A stretch of DNA of 64,000 nt from Bacillus sp. REN3 (lineage in GTDB: Bacteria; Bacillota; Bacilli; Bacillales; Cytobacillaceae), in NCBI RefSeq assembly GCF_017912555.1, contig NZ_JAERSD010000008.1, forward strand, positions 87,846 to 151,845. Reading direction: 5' to 3'. The notes beneath the pieces are model-generated. The model worked only from the letters and a program-made list of their open reading frames with translations. It did no database searches and was not told the DNA's origin. Below are positions 57,501 through 64,000 of this stretch, piece by piece. A program made the translations under genes and the position numbers. How positions within the stretch are numbered: the stretch's first letter is position 1; every line of letters begins with the position of its first letter.

Positions 57501-60500
57501 TGGAAGGGGACGATCACCTGGCCATTCAGGATTGGGATCCCGGACGTACTGTAGACAGGGAGGCTGAAATCCTTCAGCCTTTCACCAGAATACACATCAA
57601 TGACAGAGAGGCTTCCGCTTGTGCCTGCGAAGAATAACAGTCCGTTAGCGGAAACAGAACCATTGTTCAGAGTGGTCCCGACAGAGCGGTTATTCCAGAG
57701 CTCCTGTCCATTGGCAGCGTCGAAAGCCCGGAGGACTGGCTGTACTGCAGAACCGATGATAACAATATTTTCATGGACGATAGGAGAAGCAGCCTGTGTA
57801 TCGCCAATACCGGGTGCCTTCCACTTCTCTTTACCTGTCCTGGCATCCAGGGCGTAAAGCGTACCTCCTTCAGTATTAAAGTTGACTCCTGAAAGATAAA
57901 GTGTTCCATTATCGTATACCGGCCTGGACGCAGCACCTTCATTCACAAGTGTTTTGCTCCATACCTCGGAACCATCTTCGATTCTCAGCGCTCTGATTTT
58001 TTGATTGTCATAGCTGCCGATAAATAGCATCCCGTCTCCGGCACTTGGGCCAAAATAGGTAGGCGCACCGAGAGAGACACTCCATTTCTTTTCGCCAGTT
58101 CCTGAGTCCAATGCTATAAGTTTTGCGTCATTTGTCAGGTCTGATGAGACAAAGAGAGTACCATCAATGAATAATGGTGATTCGTAAATCGCTTTTGCCC
58201 CGATATTCGTTGTCCAAATGATGCTGCCGGATTTTAAGTCAAGGGCATAGATCTTTCCGTCTTCTCCGCCTGAAAGATAGACAGTATTCCCTTCAATCGC
58301 AGGTGACGATCTGTTTGTGCTTCCGACCTTCACGGCCCATTGCTCTTTTCCAGTTTGGGAATCAAGCGCGATGACGTATCCTCTGTCAGTGACCAGTACT
58401 ACTTTTTCCTTAGTGGCAGCTGGAGTGGAAAATAAGATTTTCCCCTTGCCTGAAACATCATATTTCCACCCTTTTTCCAGCGCATCAAGGTCAATCCCAT
58501 TCGCTGAAACAGCATTCCGGTGTATGTTCCCGTTTGCCATTTCCCATTGACGATTCGATGGCGAAGTCTTATTGTTCACTTTCACCTCGAGCGAAACTTC
58601 TTCTCCCACTTCCACTTCCTTTGCCAGCCCGTTAATCCCTTCACCTGAAAATTGGAAGATATATTTACCCGCAGGCAGTTTCTTGATTTCAAATGCACCC
58701 GCTGCATCTGTGCGGTATACCGGCAGTGGAGTTCCTTTTACCCTTACATATGCATAAGCTGCAGGCTTCCCTGAGCCGTCTGCTACTTTGCCTTTTACAG
58801 AAAAGGTCTGGGCATCGTCCAATACCCAATTCACTGTCAGTGCTTCACCTTTTTTCAGCTCTATGGCTGCTTCCAAATCCTTGTAGCCAAAAGAGGAAAC
58901 AGTGACCTTATGGGTTCCTTCCCTGATTTTAAAGCTGAACTCTCCCCCTTTTCCAATGTCGAAGGAAATCCCTTCTTCCTTTATTTCAAGCTTTCCTGAA
59001 AGAGCCTTGCCATCTTTATTTATAAGTTTTCCGGTGAGTTCCCCGGCAAATGCGGTTTCGGTAACTGCCTGGTAAATATTGATGATTCCGCTTCCATAGG
59101 AGTCATTTGGCAATGTCCCCATATGCGATTCCACTCTGGCAGTCTTTTTAAGTGTTTCCTTTATTTGATCTATCGTTAGGTTCGGTTTGGCCTGCAGCAA
59201 AAGTGCCACTGCACCTGTGACATGCGGGGTCGCCATGGAAGTCCCGCTGATGGTGTTGTATTTCCCTTCTTTCCGTTTCGCTGGCCATGCTGAATAAATT
59301 TTATGGCCTGGTGCCGAAAGATCCGGCTTGATGATTCTCTGTTCCTGGCCATTTCCATCCTTCCAGAATACAGGTCCGCGGCTTGAGAAATAAGCTGTTT
59401 GATCATAAGCATCGGTTGCGCCCACGGCAAATGTCTCTGGAAAACTCCCCGGGGACCCGATTGTCTGTGAGCCGGGGCCATCGTTCCCGGCCGCAAAAGA
59501 CGGGAAAATCCCCGCCGCGACCCATGCTTTCACATCTTCATAGAATTCGAGGTTATAAGTATTGGAATTTCCCCATGAGTTGTTGACTACATGCGGAGCT
59601 TTAGATGGATCATCTCCTGGCGCCATGAACCATTGGAACGCCTTGTGGATCGCAGATAATGTAGTAGATCCCCCATCATTGAAAATTTTAGCAGCAATCC
59701 ATTCTGCTTCCGGCGCCACCCCGATTGGTTCACCCGGACCCCCTCCAACAGCTGTTCCCGCCACGTGAGTTCCGTGTCCATTCCCGTCATTTGGGGTTTC
59801 ATAGTTTTGACCTGATAAATCAATCCATGAATATTGATGGCTGCCATTACGGCCGCGATAGGTTTGCTTAAGGGCTTCGTGGTTTCCATCAACTCCGGAA
59901 TCCATGATTCCGACAATGATTCCTTCACCCTTTAAACCATATTGCCCCCATACCTTTGGAGCATATATTTTTTCAAGACCCCACTGAGGGAGCCGCGGAG
60001 GACTTTCTTCCACTGTTACATCCGGCAGGCTTAGTGTCTCATCGAGTGAGATCCCGGCAATATCTTCCCGTTTTTTCAATTCTTCAAATGCTTCCCTGGT
60101 GACAGAAGCTGTGATTCCGTTAATGATCCACAGTGAATCTTTCTTTTTGGCTTTTCCTTTGTTTTCAAGAGCATCCAATGCTTGATGGATTCCTTTTTGA
60201 GAGTTTTTTGCTTTTTCTTTGAGGTGGTCCTGGATGGTTATGATTTTTTCTGTGCGGTTTTTCGTTGCTTTTACTTGAGGATAAATATTGTTGAGGTCAG
60301 GTGTATCTTTCATCCTGATGATAACATCAATTTCCTGTTTCTTTTCAAATGCCTTAAGGAGGATCCCTTCTTCATTTTTCGCCTTTTCAGCTGCTGATTC
60401 TGAATCACCCTTCAAAGGCGGGGGCTGAATGCCGAGTCCCTCGAGCAAATTTGTCAGCGTTCCGCTTTCAGCTGAGGTCTTTTCTGCTTCTTCTGTTTTT

Positions 60501-60676
60501 CCTGAATCATATGCTTGCTCACGCTGTTTCTCCAGTTTCAATTCTTCTTCAGAAAAGCTTTTTGGCTTTTCTCCTGCAGCAACTGCCTGTTGAGTGATAA
60601 AGGAAGAAAAAACAAGCAGCAAAGCCAGCATGAAAGCTGAAATCTTTCTCGCAGTTTTCTTCGTCTTCCATTTCAT
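51563..60676 (-). CDS. Giant secreted modular subtilase (bacillopeptidase F-like, 3037 aa)
   Basis: Domains in order: signal peptide (1-34, AVAA cleavage), inhibitor-like propeptide (about 105-215), S8 protease (about 235-540) with Asp259 in GIMDSGVDG, His301 in GNGHGTHVAGT and Ser480 in GTSMATPHV, two carboxypeptidase-regulatory-like beta domains, a PQQ-type beta-propeller (about 707-1069, repeats such as LYALDARTGKEKWK), then five tandem super-modules of about 375 residues. Each has two beta-sandwich domains and one alpha/beta domain of about 205 residues starting near 1228, 1604, 1975, 2350 and 2731. The alpha/beta units share H-P-x-x-x-G, YSG and a final LNALNWA-type helix, resembling glutamine-amidotransferase/ThuA folds but with no catalytic Cys at the elbow (VIFTDQWG). 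It ends with a bacterial Ig-like domain and a lysine-rich tail, without LPxTG or S-layer anchor. AGGAGG precedes the start. It lies between zwf and gnd, unlike B. subtilis. Confidence 0.93.
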   Translation of the reverse strand: MKWKTKKTARKISAFMLALLLVFSSFITQQAVAAGEKPKSFSEEELKLEKQREQAYDSGKTEEAEKTSAESGTLTNLLEGLGIQPPPLKGDSESAAEKAKNEEGILLKAFEKKQEIDVIIRMKDTPDLNNIYPQVKATKNRTEKIITIQDHLKEKAKNSQKGIHQALDALENKGKAKKKDSLWIINGITASVTREAFEELKKREDIAGISLDETLSLPDVTVEESPPRLPQWGLEKIYAPKVWGQYGLKGEGIIVGIMDSGVDGNHEALKQTYRGRNGSHQYSWIDLSGQNYETPNDGNGHGTHVAGTAVGGGPGEPIGVAPEAEWIAAKIFNDGGSTTLSAIHKAFQWFMAPGDDPSKAPHVVNNSWGNSNTYNLEFYEDVKAWVAAGIFPSFAAGNDGPGSQTIGSPGSFPETFAVGATDAYDQTAYFSSRGPVFWKDGNGQEQRIIKPDLSAPGHKIYSAWPAKRKEGKYNTISGTSMATPHVTGAVALLLQAKPNLTIDQIKETLKKTARVESHMGTLPNDSYGSGIINIYQAVTETAFAGELTGKLINKDGKALSGKLEIKEEGISFDIGKGGEFSFKIREGTHKVTVSSFGYKDLEAAIELKKGEALTVNWVLDDAQTFSVKGKVADGSGKPAAYAYVRVKGTPLPVYRTDAAGAFEIKKLPAGKYIFQFSGEGINGLAKEVEVGEEVSLEVKVNNKTSPSNRQWEMANGNIHRNAVSANGIDLDALEKGWKYDVSGKGKILFSTPAATKEKVVLVTDRGYVIALDSQTGKEQWAVKVGSTNRSSPAIEGNTVYLSGGEDGKIYALDLKSGSIIWTTNIGAKAIYESPLFIDGTLFVSSDLTNDAKLIALDSGTGEKKWSVSLGAPTYFGPSAGDGMLFIGSYDNQKIRALRIEDGSEVWSKTLVNEGAASRPVYDNGTLYLSGVNFNTEGGTLYALDARTGKEKWKAPGIGDTQAASPIVHENIVIIGSAVQPVLRAFDAANGQELWNNRSVGTTLNNGSVSANGLLFFAGTSGSLSVIDVYSGERLKDFSLPVYSTSGIPILNGQVIVPFQSGVQSYESPGSVKGSLKDAGGNSVKGSVTVIETGEDAKTDENGSFLLKHTPGDYTIRIYSYGKKQITEKLKLSSGYQFTKKYNLEDADKGSFSILVKDKRTGKPVEGAGIKLRDSTVDGKTDSNGLFAAEEVYEGTYVATVSLKGYKEGSVEIIVHGGGESKMTYELQPIDIAVLDDYKSEITSLLNANGYIAEERGWDVIEDVGRYKVIYLNGGYGSDGIKPTEAQFKELIEKARENGVSVIFTDQWGSNYGSIHHLKDFFQNPNELGHDYDGGEVRIQVEAEHPIFKGYKPGDRISILGNNADFAWFNQYSGRTIGKIGNTELGFVGSGVAYQAVSEDSAHLLLSSHSTVPWESSKAWLRGQQQILFNSMDYLYKAEFGKVSGTVTNAAGEPVKASIEVVDTGVKAQTDANGSFTFYHDEGTFKLEVRSKGAGSITETVTFDKDAPSTVKIKLGESEKGLLTGIVTDSISGMELQDVDLEVKNEAGETVAGSRTAANGRYEVPGLGEEVYTLTFSKEGYIAHSQNVDVAHHPGELDIKLHPMPSVGVVGDYYSSDKNFKALFKEIGVDVSDVQPADLVGKMADFDVVFFNDPSSQVISDKVMEAADKAQTSLIFGDAVWGGGITQLMKYRNDPKEWDTVRKTTESAQYKVLEEHPIFNGAKAGDLIEILTPAASYVGYFKDYSGYSLAEIKHEGSENTHGLGIAYKPRSAGSVEMLMSGHGFAYYHGAKDYTEEGKQLLINSVLWAANVRFPVISGTILDELGNPLKADIKVKGQPIETRSSDQDGSFSIPLLPGEYEIEITAFGYADKTVKVTAGKDVEPQTISMEVAENAGSISGTVENLKDGNAIEGAKLTILGQAREAVTNLQGQYNLSKIDPGDYTVRIEKEGYVRQDVAVRIVDNQKASLNIKLRPSPTVGIIVDLTASGTSYKQYLEERGYKVIHMDYKDIDKLDEVDVVFANSDYKPDAVPSKEVFLAFEKALDEKRKSVIWTGQAGGRGSIRYMQEYSDNPKTIFEHHNRPGAQGTVLGKHPLTSGFSTGETIEIPVKSGYYYGFDGYSGKTIIDFSHSETGEKGSMVAYKGRTTDSIEILLANMTISHVFKPNDSFDPARERILSNALNWAIDEKEALVGELHGTVQNESGPLKAEIKVKETGKSYQTDDKGKFFAAFEEGTYSLTVEAFGHTAKEFTVTIKNGEAVSENFTIKSVDSGVAAGKIFDAATKDPVPGAKVEVIGTPVKVKTNEEGKYKVTLPQGSYELKIIASGYKPVYENVEIVAGQQTELNVSLAVSEKIAVLANPYHKEKIMPFLESNGYDIDFHPYAEFESLIENISNYKLIIVNDTSYYMKEDRFKEMVENANENGVSMIFTASYGGTVGDMKDAYGDPQKFSYSFVDKEINLRVDEHHPILKGFNKGDELPLLMNPKGSVQYSVYDHYSGTTLASLSNPAKGELGSSIGYKFSSSNSVHVLLSALQISSYGSPNDRWTENAKQIYLNAIDFALSASQGEIKGKVLDSQGKPIGGALVSIKGTGHKTTTNEAGQYKFGIGVGDYELTVQARGYREQTKQAKVAELGSSVELDFSLEAIDGSGLTGVVTGKKSKEPVAGASLTLIPKDEPSFKLEGTSKEDGTFQFENLLSGDYTLNVLAEGYLQETFDVSIGTEDKKFNLELHAFEAAVLGDVNGSLTALLNEQKLYAEQKGWEILEKVGKYDVILINSGKGTKEQFEQLIKESDKHRTSLVFTGTWGVGEGSIQRLKEVQGSLEIDQQGYNEGAVYVDAADGHPLFAGINPDENGKVKVHAAKSPYSTFRNYSGIPISSLSVDEDSKGDSIAYEFRSKEHMHLLMSSFAVTNIIGPDYGWTKDGRQLFVNALRWSKDAQQEIPAAPTWNKEELMVKGEPALIEGKADLGTTVNIYEQHGNEVSLVKSIKTSLDGTFSIELDFDNGHHTFVAEAENFAGKTKALKEMKLIVTGKPEKKDKAS

Positions 60677-60836
60677 TTCCCTTGCACCTCCTGATTCATT
60701 TCATAACGAAGAATTACTGCAAAATTTTGTTAAAACCTTCTTTTTTATTGAATTTTTTCACTTTTCTGACAAGAATGAATCCAAAGTACGACTTTTTCGC
60801 CAGCTAATAGGAATAAAGAGACGGGTGTCTGAAATA

Positions 60837-60867
60837 AAAACAGCGAACCCCTGGTCCGCTGTTTTTT
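60837..60867 (-). terminator. Terminator of gnd
   Basis: AAAACAGCG (60837-60845) and CGCTGTTTT (60857-60865) form a 9-bp stem with a T-run on the minus strand, just past the gnd stop. Confidence 0.9.
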
Positions 60868-60871
60868 GATT

Positions 60872-62281
60872 CTAATCCATCCACTCTGTGTGGAAGGCGC
60901 CTTCTTTATCGATGCGCTGATAAGTATGTGCGCCAAAGTAATCGCGCTGTGCCTGTAGTAGGTTTGCCGGAAGCGTCTCGGTCCTGTAGCTGTCAAAATA
61001 GGCAAGAGCAGCTGAAAACCCTGGGATAGGGACACCGTTCATGACAGCTGCCGAAATGATTTCACGCAGCGATTGCTGGTAATCCTGGGCCACTTGCTTG
61101 AAATATGGATCGAGAAGCAGGTTTTTCAAGCCTGGGTCACGGTCATATGCTTCCTTGATTTTCTGAAGGAATTGAGCTCTGATGATACAGCCACCGCGGA
61201 AAATCATCGCAATTTCCCCGTAGTTTAGCTCCCAATCATATTCGTCCGATGCTGCCCTCATTTGCGCGAACCCTTGTGCATAAGAACAGATTTTGCTTAA
61301 ATACAATGCTTTGCGGATCGATTCGATGAATCCTTCACGATCCCCCTCGAATGGTTTCACTTCAGGGCCGCTTAGGATTTTGCTTGCTTCGACCCTCTCC
61401 TGTTTCATGGCGGAAATGAACCGTGCAAATACGGACTCGGTAATGATTGGAAGCGGCACCCCGAGATCGAGCGCACTCTGGCTCGTCCATTTTCCTGTTC
61501 CTTTTTGGCCAGCCGTATCTAAAATGACATCGACCAGCGGCTTACCGGTTTCTTCATCTCTCTTCGTGAAAATATCTGCTGTGATCTCAATCAAGTAGCT
61601 GTCAAGCTCACCTCTGTTCCAGTCCGCAAATACTTCATGAAGTTCATCCGCGTTAAGGCCGAGTAAATGCTTTAGCATAAAATACGACTCGGAAATCAGC
61701 TGCATATCCCCATATTCGATTCCATTATGGACCATTTTCACATAGTGGCCTGCTCCATCTGGACCAATATAAGTAGTGCAAGCCTCTTCATTAACTTTGG
61801 CGGCGATGTCTTTGAAAATCGGTGCTACAAGCTCGTAAGCTTCCTTTTGCCCGCCAGGCATGATGGAAGGACCGTTCAGTGCCCCTTCCTCCCCGCCCGA
61901 GACACCGGTGCCGATAAAATGGAGGCCGAGCTCACTCAGTTCTTTATTCCTGCGCTGCGTATCAGCGAAATATGTATTTCCGCCGTCAATCAGGATGTCC
62001 CCTTCTTCAAGGAAAGGCTTCAGCTGTTCTATCATTGCATCCGTTGCCGCTCCAGCTTTCACCATCAGCAAGATTTTCCGGGGCTTTTCCAGGGATTGCA
62101 CGAACTCTTCGATTGAAAAGGTGCCTACGATCTTCTTGCCTTTCGTTTCAGCCAGCATTTCATCGGTCTTTTCACGTGAACGATTATAAACCGAAACAGA
62201 ATATCCCCTGCTTTCAATATTCAGGGCAAGGTTCTTCCCCATGACTGCAAGGCCGATGACGCCAATCTGCTGTTTTGACAT
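60872..62281 (-). CDS. gndA: 6-phosphogluconate dehydrogenase, decarboxylating
   Basis: The 469-residue enzyme oxidises 6-phosphogluconate to ribulose 5-phosphate with NADP(H). Rossmann site [16 protein letters not shown], the [21 protein letters not shown] substrate loop (seen as GVSGGEEGA) near residue 126 and the catalytic [15 protein letters not shown] helix near 184. C-terminal [13 protein letters not shown] is typical. Equivalent to YqjI of B. subtilis. Confidence 0.97.
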   Translation of the reverse strand: MSKQQIGVIGLAVMGKNLALNIESRGYSVSVYNRSREKTDEMLAETKGKKIVGTFSIEEFVQSLEKPRKILLMVKAGAATDAMIEQLKPFLEEGDILIDGGNTYFADTQRRNKELSELGLHFIGTGVSGGEEGALNGPSIMPGGQKEAYELVAPIFKDIAAKVNEEACTTYIGPDGAGHYVKMVHNGIEYGDMQLISESYFMLKHLLGLNADELHEVFADWNRGELDSYLIEITADIFTKRDEETGKPLVDVILDTAGQKGTGKWTSQSALDLGVPLPIITESVFARFISAMKQERVEASKILSGPEVKPFEGDREGFIESIRKALYLSKICSYAQGFAQMRAASDEYDWELNYGEIAMIFRGGCIIRAQFLQKIKEAYDRDPGLKNLLLDPYFKQVAQDYQQSLREIISAAVMNGVPIPGFSAALAYFDSYRTETLPANLLQAQRDYFGAHTYQRIDKEGAFHTEWMD

Positions 62282-62423
62282 ATTTTCAAACTTCCCTTCT
62301 TTGTGAAGCTATGATATAAAACAAAACCATACATACTAATTTAGCAATGTTGCATCGCTGTTTGCAAATAATCGGGTCCAGCCACTATTTATTTTGGCTC
62401 AACCCCATCACTCTAAACACATT

Positions 62424-63713
62424 TTAATTATTATTCCCGTTATCCTTTTCCTCCTTGCGTTCCTGAAGGAAGTCCTTATTAAAGCTAGTATCTTGACCTT
62501 GCCTTCCATCCGGCTGTTGTTTCTTAACCTGGGATCCGGCCAGGTCTATGATTGCCTTCCCATACTTCTCCCTTAAGAAGGACATCGTATTCAAGAGCGG
62601 CTCCTTCCTCGCATCCTGCTCAAAAGTAAAAAGGTCAAGCTGTTTCACCGCCTCGCCGGCATCAAGCAAGTCTGTGCCTGTGATGCCGAGGAGCCTGACT
62701 GGATTCCCATTCCAATGTTTCAGGAAAAGAGCTTTGGCTGCTGCAGCGATGTCCTCCTTCCTTGACACCGGGTTGGGCAGCTTCTGGCTTCGGCTGATTG
62801 TCTTCCTGTCCTTGAAGCGAATCGTCACACCGATATTCGCCGCAACAGCTTCTTTCCGTTTCATCCTGGCGGCTACCTGTTCCGAAAGCTTATCGAGAAC
62901 CTTAAGAAGTTCATGCTGGTTCGAAATATCACGCGGCAAAGTGGTGGAATTGCCGATGCTTTTAAAATCATAGACCGAATCGGGATCCACTGGGCGGTTG
63001 TCGATCCCGTTGGACCTTTGCTTAAGCCTTTGGCCATTGATTCCAAGGAGGCCCTTGAGCTGGATATCGTTAGCTTTTGCGAGGCTGCCGATCGTATCAA
63101 TGCCAATACTCTTTAATTTCCCAGCTGTTTTGTTTCCAATCCCATGCATTTCCCCAACTTCAAGCGGCCAGAGTACATTGGGGATATCCCTTTTACGCAA
63201 AACTGTAATCCCTAATGGCTTTTTCATATCGGATGCTGTTTTTGCCAAAAACTTGTTAGGCGCGACCCCAATGCTGCAAGGCAAATCAAGCTGCGCAAGA
63301 ATCCGTTTTTGGATGCTTTCGGCAATCTCAAGCGGTGAACCGATAGCATAGCATTCCGTAATATCCATATAGCCTTCATCGATTGAGACAGGCTCAACAA
63401 GCGATGTAAACGTACGAAGGATATCGAACATCGCGGCGGAAGCGGTCCGGTAGCGGTCAAAGTTTGGCCGTTTGACAATTAACTCCGGGCAAAGCTTCTT
63501 CGCTTCCCACAATGGCATCGTTGTCCTGACGCCATATTTCCTCGCTTCATAGCTGCAAGTGACGATAATGCCCCTCCGTTCTTCAGGATTCCCGGCAATT
63601 GCCAGCGGCTTGCCCTTTAATTCGGAATCATACGCCATTTCAACCGATGCATAAAAACTATTCATATCAACGTGGAGGATGACCCTGCCTTTTTTTGGAT
63701 ACATTGTATTCAT
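62424..63713 (-). CDS. dinB: DNA polymerase IV (DinB, Y family)
   Basis: The 429-residue polymerase has ILHVDMNSFYASVEMA near residue 14 and the SIDEGYMDIT catalytic acids near 113, a helix-hairpin-helix (GEMHGIGNKTAGKLKSIGI), the little finger, and a C-terminal tail (GQDTSFNKDFLQERKEE), a possible beta-clamp-binding region with QLDLF near 362. The ATG at 63713 follows GGGAAG; GTG 63722 and ATG 63704 are alternatives. No good LexA box is seen. It matches YqjH/PolY1 by place next to gnd. Confidence 0.93.
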   Translation of the reverse strand: MNTMYPKKGRVILHVDMNSFYASVEMAYDSELKGKPLAIAGNPEERRGIIVTCSYEARKYGVRTTMPLWEAKKLCPELIVKRPNFDRYRTASAAMFDILRTFTSLVEPVSIDEGYMDITECYAIGSPLEIAESIQKRILAQLDLPCSIGVAPNKFLAKTASDMKKPLGITVLRKRDIPNVLWPLEVGEMHGIGNKTAGKLKSIGIDTIGSLAKANDIQLKGLLGINGQRLKQRSNGIDNRPVDPDSVYDFKSIGNSTTLPRDISNQHELLKVLDKLSEQVAARMKRKEAVAANIGVTIRFKDRKTISRSQKLPNPVSRKEDIAAAAKALFLKHWNGNPVRLLGITGTDLLDAGEAVKQLDLFTFEQDARKEPLLNTMSFLREKYGKAIIDLAGSQVKKQQPDGRQGQDTSFNKDFLQERKEEKDNGNNN

Positions 63714-63901
63714 CTTGTACACTTCCCAAATATACGTTCTCCTTTAGTTTAACAAAAAATCCTGCGGATACCCATACAGAAGGGTTCCAAAATAGTAATA
63801 TCCAATTTATTGTTAACCAGATGATTGCCGCAGCACCCGGCTCCCTCAGCGGAAAGCGAAGGTTTGGAATCGATAACAAGAGACAGGTCAACTGCAAAAA
63901 T

Positions 63902-63972
63902 AAAGGTCCCCTAAAGGGACCTGCAGACTGTAGACAAACTCGATGGAAATCGAGCTTGTCTACAGTTTTTTT
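63902..63972. terminator. Double hairpin near the window end
   Basis: GGTCCC-CTAAA-GGGACC (63905-63921) is followed on the minus strand by TTTATTTTT, so it fits the end of a minus-strand gene lying beyond the window. CTGTAGACAA..TTGTCTACAG (63928-63965), with an inner CTCGAT/ATCGAG stem, is followed by seven T on the plus strand. Bases 63723-63900 show no gene. Confidence 0.8.
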
Positions 63973-64000
63973 GGTTTGTGCTGGAATAGGGCTGTTGATT

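Noticed and set aside
63723..63760. LexA box upstream of dinB
   Set aside because: Only a GAAC half-site is present in AGAACGTATATTTG; the second half does not match.

Overview
The window is a stretch of chromosome from an endospore-forming Bacillaceae (Firmicutes, moderate GC). It carries the sporulation set dacB-spmAB, spoVA, spoIIAA-spoIIAB-sigF, dacF, spoIIM and mciZ, has strong AGGAGG-type ribosome sites, and uses GTG and TTG starts. Gene order follows the Bacillus subtilis block from res/scp through spoIIA and fur to yqk/yqj/zwf, but protein divergence and many insertions show it is not B. subtilis. A Mesobacillus/Cytobacillus-like species is an inference only.

Layout. 1-6.9 kb (minus): cytochrome c maturation and redox sensing (resA-resB-resC-resD, with resD cut by the window edge), rluB, spmB, spmA, dacB. 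7.2-11.5 kb: ypuI, an unknown gene, scpB-scpA (condensin partners), a YjcZ-type micropeptide, ypuF and ribT. 12-16.4 kb: lysA and a reduced spoVA operon (AA, AB, AF only) with a sigma-G promoter. 16.6-19.7 kb: sigF-spoIIAB-spoIIAA with a sigma-H promoter, then dacF. 20.2-25.5 kb: nucleoside salvage (pdp, punA, drm), xerD, yqzK, fur. 25.6-31 kb: spoIIM, an EndoQ-type DNA repair nuclease, nudF, divergent mciZ and yqkF, a ZIP-like membrane protein, a GrpB protein and yqkE.

31.5-35.4 kb is an accessory acetoacetate/leucine-degradation cluster (scoA, scoB and thiolase, divergent from HMG-CoA lyase) set between yqkE and yqkD. 35.5-42.4 kb: yqkD, a lipoprotein, yqkB, a CDGSH Fe-S protein, the SOS-type yolD/yqjW polymerase pair with two LexA-like boxes, yqzH, a chimeric sigma/anti-sigma pseudogene, yqjQ, yqjP. 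42.6-45 kb: a proline T-box leader and proI, then namA. 45.1-45.8 kb: a nested tandem repeat array. 46.1-48.7 kb: cadCA, where cadA has an in-frame TGA exactly at the first cysteine of its metal-binding CxxC. 48.8-63.7 kb: rnz, zwf, a 9.1-kb gene for a 3037-residue secreted subtilase with five repeated modules, gnd and a DinB polymerase.

The most unusual items are the cadA TGA, the 217-bp/21-bp nested repeats, the giant modular subtilase between zwf and gnd, the spoVA operon without C-D-Eb-Ea, and the degraded sigma/anti-sigma chimera. No rRNA, tRNA, CRISPR array, transposase or prophage gene was seen.
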